A stretch of 64,000 nt of DNA from an uncultured Acetatifactor sp. (GCA_910586215.1 CAJUGH010000006.1:1-64000); one strand, 5' to 3'; shown: positions 52,897 to 61,738, counted from the first letter of the stretch. A program made the numbers and translations. The notes: generated by a model not told the origin, from the letters alone.

Positions 52897-52910
52897 AAGG
52901 GTAATGGAAA

Positions 52911-52932
52911 ACGGCCCTGCATGCAGGGCCGT
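52911..52932. terminator. Bidirectional terminator between PMT and response-regulator genes
   Basis: ACGGCCCTGCATGCAGGGCCGT is a perfect 22-base palindrome. TTTTCC follows on the minus strand (serving the response regulator), and a weaker TCCGTATTTT follows on plus. Confidence 0.8.
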
Positions 52933-52947
52933 CCGTATTTTCTGTCC

Positions 52948-53814
52948 CTACATCACTCCTGTCTGCAGGGCTGTCAACGCCGCCTGGACCAGTTCCTCAG
53001 CTGCCCCGTCATCATATTCTGCCAGACGATCCTCAGCCCCCTGGCAGGATTCCTTTACTTTCTCCGGGATCTCATAGCGCATCAGGTCCTCCAGCTTCTG
53101 TTCGGCATCCTTCACCTTAAAATTCTGCAGGTCATTTAATACATAGAGCAGCCTTGCATTCATCTCACCGGCACTGATGGGAAGCTTATCCGGTTCCCCT
53201 GCCTCCACATTCCGTTCCAGCATCTGCACCACCCTGGCAACGATCCGCCCTGCTGTCTCCATATCACCAGCCCGGAGCTTGTTCTTGGCACTCTGCATGC
53301 GCCCCACCACTTCCACATCTATCTTAAAGCTGAGGATTTCATCAATCTTCAAGGATGCTGACTTGACATTTCCTGCCAGAAGTTCCTCATGTACCTTTTT
53401 CACATACTCGTACAGTTCCTTGTCCTCCACAGGCAGTACACCAGACCGCTTCAGCGCCCTGGAAATCCTGTCCCGCAGATCCTGGGGTTCAAAGGGCTTT
53501 CCTACATAGTCCAGGATCCCCAGCTTAGAACTCTCTATCACTGTCTCCCGCTCCATCTTGGCACTGAGCATAATCACCGGGATCGTGGAGCAATTGTCGA
53601 TGTTCCGGATCTCCTTCAATGTCTCTATGCCATCCATCAGTGCCATCTGGATATCCAGCAGGATCAGGTCAGGCTTCTCCTGGCTCAGATACCGGAGTGC
53701 CCTGGCACCGGAGTTCACTGTGATCACATCGTATAGTTCCTTCAGTTCCTCCTCAATGGTGGCCAGGATCACCCCGTTGTCATCCACAGCCAGTATCTTC
53801 AACTTATCTTCCAT
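52948..53814 (-). CDS. Response regulator (REC) with helical C-terminal domain
   Basis: A 288-residue protein. An N-terminal receiver domain (about 4-122) has the acidic pair in KILAVDDNG, phospho-acceptor Asp in DLILLDIQM, and Lys in YVGKPFEPQDL. The remaining 165 residues are predicted helical and match no DNA-binding domain I recognise. The stop of the REC-HPt gene and this ATG abut directly, so they are coupled. It likely takes phosphate from that HPt and acts by protein-protein contact. Confidence 0.85.
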   Translation of the reverse strand: MEDKLKILAVDDNGVILATIEEELKELYDVITVNSGARALRYLSQEKPDLILLDIQMALMDGIETLKEIRNIDNCSTIPVIMLSAKMERETVIESSKLGILDYVGKPFEPQDLRDRISRALKRSGVLPVEDKELYEYVKKVHEELLAGNVKSASLKIDEILSFKIDVEVVGRMQSAKNKLRAGDMETAGRIVARVVQMLERNVEAGEPDKLPISAGEMNARLLYVLNDLQNFKVKDAEQKLEDLMRYEIPEKVKESCQGAEDRLAEYDDGAAEELVQAALTALQTGVM

Positions 53815-54852
53815 CTATTTTACTTCCTCCTTCTCCATATCCTGCAGCATGTCCCGGAGCAGCCGCTCCGCATTGTCATCCTCATAAACCTTCAATTCCT
53901 CCAGGATCCCCTGGACCTGGTTCCTATGGGAAGCTTCCAGTTTATGCTTCAGCACATCTTCTATCCGGTTCGTACATTCCCTGGACCTAAAATGCTCCAG
54001 GCTCAAAAGTGCTGCCTCCAGTTCCCGGCGAAGCATTGTCCGGTCCATTCCTTGTACCTGTATCCCCGCCTGCTCCTGCCTTCTGTCCAGGAAATCCCTG
54101 ACCGCCTCTCCCAGTTCCCTATAGCAGGCCAGCAGGCCGGTCCCCTCCTCCCTAACGAAGGCATAATTCCCTTCATTGACCGCTTTCTCCTGGGCCTTCG
54201 CCTGGGCAGACAGCGTCATGGCACCAATACTGGCCGATGCACTTTTCAAGGCATGTACCTCTATCCCATATGTCCGATAGTCCTCTGCTGCAAGCAGTTC
54301 CTGCAGGTACGCCAGCTTTCTCTTACTGTCTATATAATATATCTCCAGGATCTGGATATATTTCCCCACATCTCCTGGATGGTTCTTCCTGGCTTCCTCC
54401 ACATCAATCCCCGGTATCCGGATCTGGGCGAATCCCGTGTCCTCCTCCCCCATCCTGGCAATATCCTGGGATCCCATATCGGGAAACCACTTCCTAAGGA
54501 TCCCGTCCACCTTGTCCTGGGTCAAGGGCTTCTCCAAAATATCCTGGAAACCGCACTGCAGGAAAGTCTCCCGCATCTGGTACACATCAGCCGATGTAAG
54601 TGCCACTATGACAGGTGTCTTCCCGTTGTCCCCGCATTCCTGCCGGATCACTGCCGCTGTCTCCATGCCATTCATACCGGGCATAACTTGATCCATGAAA
54701 ATCATGTCATACCGTGTCCCATGCACCAGCTTCACAGCTTCCTCCCCACTGGAAGCCTCTGCCAGTTCAAAGCCGTAATTTTCCAGGAAACTGACGGCAA
54801 TAGTACGGTTTATCAGATTATCCTCCACCACTAATACATGGTATCGTTTCAC
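53815..54852 (-). CDS. REC-HPt phosphorelay protein
   Basis: A 345-residue protein with an N-terminal receiver domain (YHVLVVEDNLINR, phospho-Asp in MIFMDQVMPGMNGMET, Lys in ILEKPLTQDKV). A histidine phosphotransfer domain follows with VHALKSASASIGA, the canonical HPt His motif. A further helical C-terminus completes it. Such proteins shuttle phosphate between hybrid kinases and other receivers. A GTG start at 54852 is chosen, with GGAGATG at 6 bases and the receiver fold directly after. The frame is open to 54978 (GTG) without family-like sequence. Confidence 0.82.
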   Translation of the reverse strand: MKRYHVLVVEDNLINRTIAVSFLENYGFELAEASSGEEAVKLVHGTRYDMIFMDQVMPGMNGMETAAVIRQECGDNGKTPVIVALTSADVYQMRETFLQCGFQDILEKPLTQDKVDGILRKWFPDMGSQDIARMGEEDTGFAQIRIPGIDVEEARKNHPGDVGKYIQILEIYYIDSKRKLAYLQELLAAEDYRTYGIEVHALKSASASIGAMTLSAQAKAQEKAVNEGNYAFVREEGTGLLACYRELGEAVRDFLDRRQEQAGIQVQGMDRTMLRRELEAALLSLEHFRSRECTNRIEDVLKHKLEASHRNQVQGILEELKVYEDDNAERLLRDMLQDMEKEEVK

Positions 54853-55015
54853 GCAATCATCTCCAAAAGCTGAATAAGCCAATGCTCCCCTATATATACC
54901 TTCGTACGCCACTACGACACATATCTCTTGTCCACACATAATGCCCTGGCCCTCTTCATCCCGGCACAAGACATCCACTGTGAAACAATGCTCCTATGTT
55001 CTCACATTGTACCAC

Positions 55016-55044
55016 AAAACACAGGAGCACACAACCAAAACCAA
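55016..55044 (-). promoter_or_regulatory. Promoter for the REC-HPt gene
   Basis: Minus strand: TTGTGT (55039-55044), a 17-base spacer, then TACAAT (55016-55021). It gives a leader of about 155 bases if the GTG at 54852 is the start. Confidence 0.5.
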
Positions 55045-55077
55045 ACGCTATTGTACAAAAAAGAATGACGGGGTAAC

Positions 55078-55995
55078 TTATTGCTCCTTGAACTGTTGTC
55101 CGCTTTCATCCTTCCATATCACCCTGTTCCTGCCGGACTCCTTGGCCTCATAGAGCATGGTATCCGCCATTTTCAAGTACACATCATAGGAACCATCCAA
55201 TGGAGGAACCACTGTGATCCCGCCAATACTGACTGTAACCCATTGGGATACGGATGGATTATGGGGAATGTGCATAGCCTCCACCGCCTGCCGGATCGTC
55301 TTCAAATAGGCAAACGCCTTATCCCCACTGTCCCCTAGAAGACATGCCACGAATTCCTCCCCGCCATACCGGGCAAAAAAGTCCGTGTTGCGGCACAGAT
55401 AGGAAGATACTGTCCTGGCAACGGATGTAATCACCTTGTCACCGGCAGGATGCCCGAAGGTGTCATTATAAATCTTAAAGCGGTCTATGTCCAGCATGCA
55501 CACGGAGAAAGGTACCTGCAGCCGGGCTGCCTCCTTCCATTTCACCAGGCTCACCCTGTCATACTGCCGCCGGTTGGCGATCCCGGTCAGCTGGTCTGTC
55601 CTGGACTGGTATTCCACCTGCTTCCGGTAATTGTACAATTTGATATGGGTATTCACCCTGGCCTTTACCACAAGCGGATTGAACGGTTTCGTGATATAGT
55701 CAACAGCCCCCAGTATGAATCCCCTCTGCTCATCCTCCGCGTTGGACAGGCTCGTGATCATAATCACCGGAATACTCTGGGTAATCAACTCCTCCTGCAA
55801 CAATTTCAGCAGGGAAAAACCGTCCATGCCCGGCATGACCACATCCAACAGGATCAAGGAAAAGTTCTCGGCACTGGCCCGGCAGATCCCCTCTTCTGCC
55901 GTCCTGGCAATGGTTATGTCATATTCATCCTTCAAAATATCCTTTAACTGGGTTGCATGTAGGAGACTGTCATCCACAATCAATATTTTTTCCAT
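55078..55995 (-). CDS. Response regulator with GGDEF diguanylate cyclase domain
   Basis: A 305-residue PleD-like protein. Its receiver domain has phospho-Asp in LILLDVVMPGMDGF and Lys in YITKPFNPLVV. A GGDEF domain follows with DQLTGIANRRQYD at its start and the active-site ARYGGEEF. GGEEF is a catalytically competent variant that makes cyclic di-GMP from GTP. The ATG at 55995 follows AAGGAG at 8 bases. It lies upstream of the REC-HPt and REC genes on the same strand, which may form one signalling pathway. Confidence 0.93.
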   Translation of the reverse strand: MEKILIVDDSLLHATQLKDILKDEYDITIARTAEEGICRASAENFSLILLDVVMPGMDGFSLLKLLQEELITQSIPVIMITSLSNAEDEQRGFILGAVDYITKPFNPLVVKARVNTHIKLYNYRKQVEYQSRTDQLTGIANRRQYDRVSLVKWKEAARLQVPFSVCMLDIDRFKIYNDTFGHPAGDKVITSVARTVSSYLCRNTDFFARYGGEEFVACLLGDSGDKAFAYLKTIRQAVEAMHIPHNPSVSQWVTVSIGGITVVPPLDGSYDVYLKMADTMLYEAKESGRNRVIWKDESGQQFKEQ

Positions 55996-56148
55996 CGTTT
56001 TACTCCTTGCTGGAACTTTTCCCGGGATGTGAAACATGATATGCAATTGCTTATCATCTTCTCTGTGATTATACACCTACTGCACTGGTGTTGACAATAC
56101 ATTTTCATAGCGATAATGAATTGTACATAGATATTCCAGGTATCCTGC

Positions 56149-56186
56149 AAAAAAACGCTGGAAGCCGTTCAGACTTCCAGCGTTTT
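56149..56186 (-). terminator. Terminator after tsf
   Basis: Minus strand: AAAACGCTGGAAG and CTTCCAGCGTTTT form a 13-bp stem followed by a run of seven T residues, 20 bases after the tsf stop. Confidence 0.92.
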
Positions 56187-56206
56187 ATCCAATTTTGAAA
56201 TTCCAT

Positions 56207-57148
56207 TTAGTTTCCAGCCATCTGTGCTGCAACCTCAGCAGCAAAATCCTCACTCTTCTTCTCCAGGCCTTCACCTGTCTCAAACCGTACGAATTTTGCG
56301 ATGGACAACTGCGCACCATTCTCCTTGGCAACCTGTGCCAGGTATTGTGCCACGGTCTGTTTTCCATCCTCAGCCTTCACATACACCTGCTCTAACAGGC
56401 ATACCTCTTTCAGTTCCTTGTTGAGACGCCCGGTAACAGCACCTTCGATCACCTTCTCTGGCTTGCCTGCCATCTTGGGATCCTGGGCAATCTGGGCTGC
56501 AATGATCTCCTTCTCATGTGCCTTGAACTCCTCGGACACATCAGATGTAGCAATATACTTAGGATTCAGGGCTGCAACCTGCATAGCCAGGTTGGTCAGG
56601 GCTTCCTTCACGGCATCATTCACTACGTCCGTCTTCGCTTCCACGATAACGCCGATACGGCCCCCGCCATGTACGTAGGACACCACACAGCCTTCCCTGG
56701 CCTCTACTTTCTCAAATCTCCTAATGCTAAGTTTCTCCCCGATCACAGCAATCTTGTCAACCAGGGCTTCCTGTACGGTCTTGGTAGTATCCTCCATCCA
56801 GTTCTCTGCCAGGAACGCATCCATGTCCACAGAAGTGGATTCCACTGCCTGGGCGGCAACTGCCTCCACGAACTGCTGGAAGGTTTCGTTCTTGGCTACA
56901 AAATCAGTCTCCGAATTCACCTCCACCACAGCGGCAACGGTGTCACCCTTTGAGGCGATACGGCAGATACCTTCTGCCGCGATCCTGCCTTCCTTCTTCA
57001 CAGCCTTAGCCTGTCCGTTCTTCCTAAGCACCTCCACGGCCTCTTCCATATTGCCGCCAGTCTCGTTCAAAGCCTTCTTACAATCCATCATACCTGCGCC
57101 GGTCTGCTCGCGCAGTTCCTTTACCATTGCTGCAGTAATCTCTGCCAT
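56207..57148 (-). CDS. tsf: Elongation factor Ts
   Basis: The 313-residue guanine-nucleotide exchange factor for EF-Tu. It starts with the UBA-like helical domain AAMVKELREQTGAGMMDCKK. The exchange motif is VNSETDFVAKNETF, and a core of two dimerisation-like subdomains follows. The ATG at 57148 follows GGAGGG at 6 bases; the upstream in-frame ATG at 57163 overlaps that site. rpsB precedes it by about 105 bases, the standard bacterial pair. Confidence 0.97.
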   Translation of the reverse strand: MAEITAAMVKELREQTGAGMMDCKKALNETGGNMEEAVEVLRKNGQAKAVKKEGRIAAEGICRIASKGDTVAAVVEVNSETDFVAKNETFQQFVEAVAAQAVESTSVDMDAFLAENWMEDTTKTVQEALVDKIAVIGEKLSIRRFEKVEAREGCVVSYVHGGGRIGVIVEAKTDVVNDAVKEALTNLAMQVAALNPKYIATSDVSEEFKAHEKEIIAAQIAQDPKMAGKPEKVIEGAVTGRLNKELKEVCLLEQVYVKAEDGKQTVAQYLAQVAKENGAQLSIAKFVRFETGEGLEKKSEDFAAEVAAQMAGN

Positions 57149-57253
57149 CTCTGTTCCCTCCATTCCAGGAAAGCGTCCTGGGATATTCCTCCCAGACGCA
57201 CTGCAACACTTTCCTGTCCCATATATTCCCAGGATATGCCCTGGGGCAAATCC

Positions 57254-58015
57254 TTATTCTGCCTCTGCTTCTGCCACTTCCTCAATGTCTGTCGCTTCCT
57301 CTGCGGCGACTTCCTCCTGGCTGTAAACTGCCTCGCCCTGGTTGGCCTCAATGACAGCATCTGCCATCTTGGACACGATCAGCTTCACGGCCCTGATGGC
57401 ATCGTCATTGCCAGGGATGATGTAATCCAGTTCCTCGGGATCGCAGTTGGTATCGCCGATTCCGATCAAGGTGATTCCCAGGGAATGGGCTTCCTGGACA
57501 CAGATTCTCTCCTTCTTGGGATCCACCACGAAGATGGCATCGGGAATACGGTTCATCTCCCTAATACCGCCCAGATTCTTCTCCAGCTTCTCCCATTCTT
57601 TCCTAAGGGCAATGACTTCCTTCTTGGGAAGCACATCAAAGGTTCCGTCCTGGGACATTCTCTCAATGGTACGAAGTCTGGCTACACGGGACTGGATGGT
57701 CTTAAAGTTGGTGAGCATGCCGCCCAGCCATCTCTCGTTCACATAGTACATACCGCAGCGCTCTGCCTCTGTCTTCACGGCATCCTGGGCCTGCTTCTTC
57801 GTACCCACGAAGAGAATGGTACCTCCCTGGGCTGCGATCTCGGACACGGCCCTGTACGCCTCGTCCACCTTGCCCACGGACTTCTGCAGGTCAATGATGT
57901 GGATTCCGTTTCTCTCCGTGAAAATGTAAGGAGCCATCTTAGGATTCCATCTCCTGGTCTGATGTCCGAAATGTACACCTGCCTCCAGCAACTGTTTCAT
58001 AGAAATAACGCTCAT
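57254..58015 (-). CDS. rpsB: 30S ribosomal protein S2
   Basis: The 253-residue protein has the S2 signatures MKQLLEAGVHFGHQTRRWNP, NIHIIDLQK-like GIHIIDLQKSVG, WLGGMLTNFKTI and an acidic C-terminal tail. It is part of the small subunit, helping S1 and S21 bind. The start follows GGAGGTAAGAAC. It is placed after the fla/che operon, as in Bacillus subtilis, and has its own promoter at 58199. Confidence 0.98.
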   Translation of the reverse strand: MSVISMKQLLEAGVHFGHQTRRWNPKMAPYIFTERNGIHIIDLQKSVGKVDEAYRAVSEIAAQGGTILFVGTKKQAQDAVKTEAERCGMYYVNERWLGGMLTNFKTIQSRVARLRTIERMSQDGTFDVLPKKEVIALRKEWEKLEKNLGGIREMNRIPDAIFVVDPKKERICVQEAHSLGITLIGIGDTNCDPEELDYIIPGNDDAIRAVKLIVSKMADAVIEANQGEAVYSQEEVAAEEATDIEEVAEAEAE

Positions 58016-58095
58016 GTTCTTACCTCCATTTGGTTGATTGCTTCCGCTCTTCCTTCCAGGCAGTATATTTCCTTAAAACAGGGTTCCTGACCTGG

Positions 58096-58123
58096 CACCT
58101 GGATCTGCGTCAATATCCAGGTG
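58096..58123 (-). promoter_or_regulatory. Hairpin in the rpsB 5' leader
   Basis: CACCTGGAT (58096-58104) and ATCCAGGTG (58115-58123) form a 9-bp stem in the roughly 175-base rpsB leader. There is no T-run, so it may be a binding site for autoregulation by S2. I have not recognised a known ribosomal leader family. Confidence 0.45.
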
Positions 58124-58198
58124 ATTCCTGCGACTACTCTCCTGTCTGGAAAGCACCATCGCCGAACTGGAAGGCGTGTTTTTTATCACAACGAGTGG

Positions 58199-58228
58199 AT
58201 TATAACACAAAAATCCCTCTTTTGGCAA
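58199..58228 (-). promoter_or_regulatory. Promoter for rpsB-tsf
   Basis: Minus strand: TTGCCA (58223-58228), an 18-base spacer, then perfect TATAAT (58199-58204). It lies immediately past the stop of the upstream gene, separating ribosomal from motility transcription. Confidence 0.8.
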
Positions 58229-58240
58229 GGGGATTTTCGC

Positions 58241-58876
58241 TTAATTTCCTGTTCTCGTAATGATTCCCATGATCTCTTCCCACCCGGCCCCCGCGGGGAT
58301 CTGGTGGGTGCCGGCATGTACCTTCTTGGAACAGCCATTATCAATCAAATATTTGTCATATTCCCAGGCATCCTCTACCAGGCCGGCCTCCTCCAGCTGC
58401 TCACAGACCCTGTAGGAGCCTGCCCCGTCCTCCACTACGATGGTGATAACCGAAGGCATACCATCTGCCGGCGCACCTTCCCCAGCGGATGTACCGTCCT
58501 GGCCCGGTGCCTGCCCGGATACTCCCATGTCTTCCGTTCCTGCGTCTTCTGTCCCAGCCCCATCCGTTCCGGCACCTTCCGTCCCTACACTGGCTGTCCC
58601 GGATTCGTCCTCCATGGAATCCAGTCCTTCTTCCCCGGCAGTGCCGTCCAGGCCTTCCCCTGTCTCCCCAGTTTCTTCCCCATGGACGCCCGGATCCGGG
58701 GAAGACTGGATATCCGACAACCGTATAGAATCCTCTTCCACCATGCCCAGGGCCAGCGCCTTGGCCTTGATCTCCGCATCCGTCAAGGGAAGCCCCTCCT
58801 TGGTTGCAATCCCCATGACCAGGGCAGTGACTACCATACCGATGCCCAGCCCGCGCATATAATATCTTAATTTCAT
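58241..58876 (-). CDS. Membrane-anchored protein with MltG-like N-subdomain
   Basis: A 211-residue protein. An N-terminal helix (about 10-23) is followed by a long acidic, Thr/Gly-rich linker with repeated AGTEDAG-type units. A C-terminal 70-residue domain (YRVCEQLEEAGLVEDAWEYD then HAGTHQIPAGAGWEEIM) resembles the LysM-like subdomain of the endolytic transglycosylase MltG. The catalytic domain with its Glu is absent, so it is probably not an active transglycosylase. The ATG at 58876 follows AAGGAG at 5 bases. It is the last gene before rpsB in the fla/che block. Confidence 0.72.
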   Translation of the reverse strand: MKLRYYMRGLGIGMVVTALVMGIATKEGLPLTDAEIKAKALALGMVEEDSIRLSDIQSSPDPGVHGEETGETGEGLDGTAGEEGLDSMEDESGTASVGTEGAGTDGAGTEDAGTEDMGVSGQAPGQDGTSAGEGAPADGMPSVITIVVEDGAGSYRVCEQLEEAGLVEDAWEYDKYLIDNGCSKKVHAGTHQIPAGAGWEEIMGIITRTGN

Positions 58877-58886
58877 CGCAACTCCT

Positions 58887-59624
58887 TCAAGGCGTACGCT
58901 CCCTGTACAGATTACACACCAATTGTACCACACCCACTCCCAGGCCCAGTTTCCTGGCTATCGCCACCTCGGACATGCCCTGCCTGTACAATGCCAGGAT
59001 CTCCCCGTTGGAATTGCCCCTGTCATTTTCCTCCCCGGAAATATCCGCAGTCTCTCCCTCCCCTGTCTCCTCCCACAGGGAAGCTGTCTGGTTCCCTGGG
59101 ACAGGCTGTATTCCCTGCGCCTGCTCCTGGGGTACTTCCCTGCCCGCATCGGTCAGGATATCCGCAATGCCCTCCAGGGCTTCACCCTCTCCCCTGGCCG
59201 TCCACTTTTGTAAGTCATCAATGGCACCTTGCGCATCCTTCATGGTACGGTTCAGTTCTGCCATGGCATTCTTCAAGGCAACCTGCTTGTTGTTCAGCAT
59301 GTCATAGAGAAACATGGCCTCCTCGTGATCCTTGTGGATCTGTGCCAGCACTGTGTCAGAATATTCACTTACAGCCATGATCTTCTCATTAGACAGACGT
59401 TCCAGGGTGCGCTGTACCTTCTCCAGGGCCTCCGACACTGCCTCACCGGCCATCTCTTCTGCCTGTCCCCGGACAGTGGCCAGTTCCTGTTCCAACAACT
59501 CCCTCGCCTGGGCTTTTTCTGCCTCAGCAGACAGCTGCGCCCCTTCCCCCCTGGCAGGAATCAAGAAACTCAATATAAATATGATACCTCCCACTATAAG
59601 CAGGACAATTTCCGTCACGCCCAT
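58887..59624 (-). CDS. DUF6115-like protein in the SwrB position
   Basis: A 245-residue protein. A single N-terminal helix (TEIVLLIVGGIIFILSFLIP) is followed by a long coiled-coil region (about 30-135). A variable acidic linker leads to a C-terminal helix-turn-helix-like segment (ILALYRQGMSEVAIARKLGLG). The layout and gene place between sigD/fliA and rpsB match B. subtilis SwrB, which stimulates flagellar assembly. Homology to SwrB is not certain; it may be a positional analogue. It is followed 10 bases later by the MltG-like gene. Confidence 0.7.
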   Translation of the reverse strand: MGVTEIVLLIVGGIIFILSFLIPARGEGAQLSAEAEKAQARELLEQELATVRGQAEEMAGEAVSEALEKVQRTLERLSNEKIMAVSEYSDTVLAQIHKDHEEAMFLYDMLNNKQVALKNAMAELNRTMKDAQGAIDDLQKWTARGEGEALEGIADILTDAGREVPQEQAQGIQPVPGNQTASLWEETGEGETADISGEENDRGNSNGEILALYRQGMSEVAIARKLGLGVGVVQLVCNLYRERTP

Positions 59625-59729
59625 CTTCTATCTGTTTCCAATCCTCTATTTTCCCGGCAGGCTCTCCCCGGCCTATCAACATCACACCAGTCCCTGGCCC
59701 GGTTACTGTTCCCTATGCACTACCTGCCA

Positions 59730-60038
59730 TCAGATTTTCATGTCAAAACCACCCTGTCCCTTGACCACCACCTGGCCCTTCTGCTGGGGCTTCCTGCGTT
59801 TTTTCCCGCCGTCCCCGGCATATGTCCCGTTCCCCTTCTCCTTTGCGTCCGGCTTCTTCTCATACCAGTCTGCGTTATCGCTGGTATGCACCTCCCGGAT
59901 ACGCTGCTGGGTCGTCTTCTGCATCTGCTGGCCAATGACGTTCTGGTCCGCCATGGGTTTGCTGTCCTCATTGTGCTTGATGGCAGAATAATCCTGTGCC
60001 CTTGATACAGTTGTCAGTTCTATGGATCCAAATGCCAT
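59730..60038 (-). CDS. Hypothetical protein in the fla/che operon
   Basis: A 102-residue hydrophilic protein (MAFGSIELTTVSRAQDYSAI near the start) with a Lys/Gly-rich C-terminus and no signal or membrane helix. I do not recognise a family. Its place 31 bases after fliA in the same direction suggests a flagellar or motility function specific to this lineage. The ATG at 60038 has AGGAGG at 8 bases; the ATG at 60044 is too close to that site. Confidence 0.7.
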   Translation of the reverse strand: MAFGSIELTTVSRAQDYSAIKHNEDSKPMADQNVIGQQMQKTTQQRIREVHTSDNADWYEKKPDAKEKGNGTYAGDGGKKRRKPQQKGQVVVKGQGGFDMKI

Positions 60039-60069
60039 ACCCATGCCCTCCTTCCGCCTGTGGCTTCCT

Positions 60070-60843
60070 TTAGTTGTCCGTCAAAAATCCCATATAGCTG
60101 CCCATCTTTCCCCGCATCTTCTGCAGGGCTCTTGTGTGGAGCTGGGATACCCTGGATTCGGACACCTCCAGGATATTGCTGATCTCCTTCAGCGTCAGAT
60201 CCTCATAATAATACAGGGTAATGACCTTCTGTTCCTTTTCCGTGAGCAACAGCAGTGCTTCCCCCAGAACCCTCGCCAGTTCTTCCTTCTCCACCTTCTC
60301 CTCCGGGGCCTCGAAGGCAGATGTGGTATATTCCCCATAGTCCCGGGGCACATCACTGCCCTGCTCCATGTATTCGTTGAGGGATACCAGCCCTGTAATC
60401 TTCATCTGGGACTGCCAGTCCAGGTACTCTTCATTGGAGATCCCAAGTCCCCGTGCAACCTCCTCATCAGTGGCCCCATGTCCCGTGCTCTGCTCGACCT
60501 GGCGCATGACTGCCTCTATCTTCTTCTGCTTCTGCCTGATTGTCCTGGGAATCCAGTCCATCTTCCGTATCTGGTCCAGAATGGCCCCGCGGATACGCAG
60601 GCTGGCATATGTCTCAAATTTGACCTCCTTCATGTGGTCAAATTTATCAATGGCATCTATCAGTCCGAAGATGCCATAACTCACCAGGTCCTCGTACTCC
60701 ACATTATACCCCAGATACATGCCAAGTCTTCCTGCTACTACCTTAACGAGAGGAGCGTATTCTAAGATAATCTTCTCCCTGGCTTCTGATGATCTGGTTC
60801 TGGCATATTCCTCAAGCAGTTTTTTTCTTCCCGTCTCATCCAT
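60070..60843 (-). CDS. fliA: Flagellar sigma factor sigma-28 (FliA/SigD)
   Basis: The 257-residue sigma-70 family factor directs transcription of late flagellar and chemotaxis genes. Region 2 has YEDLVSYGIFGLIDAIDKFD and FETYASLRIRGAILDQIRK; region 3 follows with RTIRQKQKKI. Region 4 has LTEKEQKVITLYYYEDLTL and the recognition helix VSESRVSQLHTRAL. Motifs and length match SigD/FliA, and cheD lies upstream as in Bacillus. The ATG at 60843 follows AAAGGAG at 9 bases. Confidence 0.95.
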   Translation of the reverse strand: MDETGRKKLLEEYARTRSSEAREKIILEYAPLVKVVAGRLGMYLGYNVEYEDLVSYGIFGLIDAIDKFDHMKEVKFETYASLRIRGAILDQIRKMDWIPRTIRQKQKKIEAVMRQVEQSTGHGATDEEVARGLGISNEEYLDWQSQMKITGLVSLNEYMEQGSDVPRDYGEYTTSAFEAPEEKVEKEELARVLGEALLLLTEKEQKVITLYYYEDLTLKEISNILEVSESRVSQLHTRALQKMRGKMGSYMGFLTDN

Positions 60844-60895
60844 GAAACCCCGCTCCTTTCCCATCTCCGTTATCCTAATTTTTTCTTTTCACCTT

Positions 60896-61177
60896 TCACA
60901 CTTCCTCCGGCCCGTCTTCACCTGCTTCCTGGTCCTCCTGGGCAGATTCCGTCCCTTCCCTGGTATCTTCCTCCTCTTCCTTCCGTTTCTCCTCATTCTG
61001 CATGTCAAAATAGTCCAAAGTCCATTTCAAGACACTTCCCAGGAACCAGAAGATAAGCAGGACAACAAGCAGGGCTGTAAGCTTTGCAAGCACAGAATAA
61101 CCCCGCACATAGGTGATAATACACGTGATGACCCCTGCTATCAGCATCAGGATCAAGGGCATGTTTCTCCTGTTCAT
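60896..61177 (-). CDS. Small membrane protein in the fla/che operon
   Basis: A 93-residue protein with two hydrophobic helices (about 7-24 and 32-52) and a highly charged Glu-rich C-terminus. I do not recognise a family. It lies between cheD and fliA, where Bacillus has no gene, with an 18-base gap from cheD and the same strand. A role in motility is inferred only from position. Confidence 0.7.
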   Translation of the reverse strand: MNRRNMPLILMLIAGVITCIITYVRGYSVLAKLTALLVVLLIFWFLGSVLKWTLDYFDMQNEEKRKEEEEDTREGTESAQEDQEAGEDGPEEV

Positions 61178-61195
61178 GTCTCCCTAACCTTCCTT

Positions 61196-61690
61196 CTAGA
61201 TAACTGTCTCTGGCTTTCCGACAGCACGTATATGGAAGTCCCCCGTTTCCGGATAGAATACAACAGTCCTACCATAATTTTTACCGGTATCTTCTGCCAG
61301 AATCGGTATCGCCAGTTCTTTTAGCTTCGCCTTGGTAGCCTCCACGTTCCTAAGTCCCACTTGCCCTACCGTGGAGGAGACATTACCCTGGAAGGTGAAC
61401 ATGGTGGCTCCCCCTGCAATCTTAGCCACCATACGATTACGTTTGGCTCCCAGCTTCTCCATCTGCCTTACAAGCTCCACGATCCCGGTATCTGCAAATT
61501 TAGCAATATTCTGCTGTCCATTCTTGATGGCAGTACTATCCGGCAGCATAATGTGTGCAAGTCCACCTATCTTCGTTGCGGGATCCCGCACTGCAATCCC
61601 CACACAGGAACCCAGCCCCAGCGTTGTCACACCGTTAGGGCTTACACAAGTCTTCAAGTCTGCCATTCCCACTTTGATTATCTCACTCAT
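61196..61690 (-). CDS. cheD: Chemoreceptor glutamine deamidase CheD
   Basis: The 164-residue enzyme deamidates glutamines in chemoreceptors and binds CheC to control adaptation. The catalytic Cys-His-Thr motif is in LGLGSCVGIAVRDP and GGLAHIMLPDS. The QVGLRNVEATKAKL stretch near the end is also typical. The ATG at 61690 is chosen for its fit to the family N-terminus (SEIIKVGMADL); the open frame to 61732 lacks conservation. cheC lies upstream. Confidence 0.95.
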   Translation of the reverse strand: MSEIIKVGMADLKTCVSPNGVTTLGLGSCVGIAVRDPATKIGGLAHIMLPDSTAIKNGQQNIAKFADTGIVELVRQMEKLGAKRNRMVAKIAGGATMFTFQGNVSSTVGQVGLRNVEATKAKLKELAIPILAEDTGKNYGRTVVFYPETGDFHIRAVGKPETVI

Positions 61691-61738
61691 GAATCGCTTC
61701 CCATATCCTTCTACCAGTCTTATCCACAACATGCTTCC

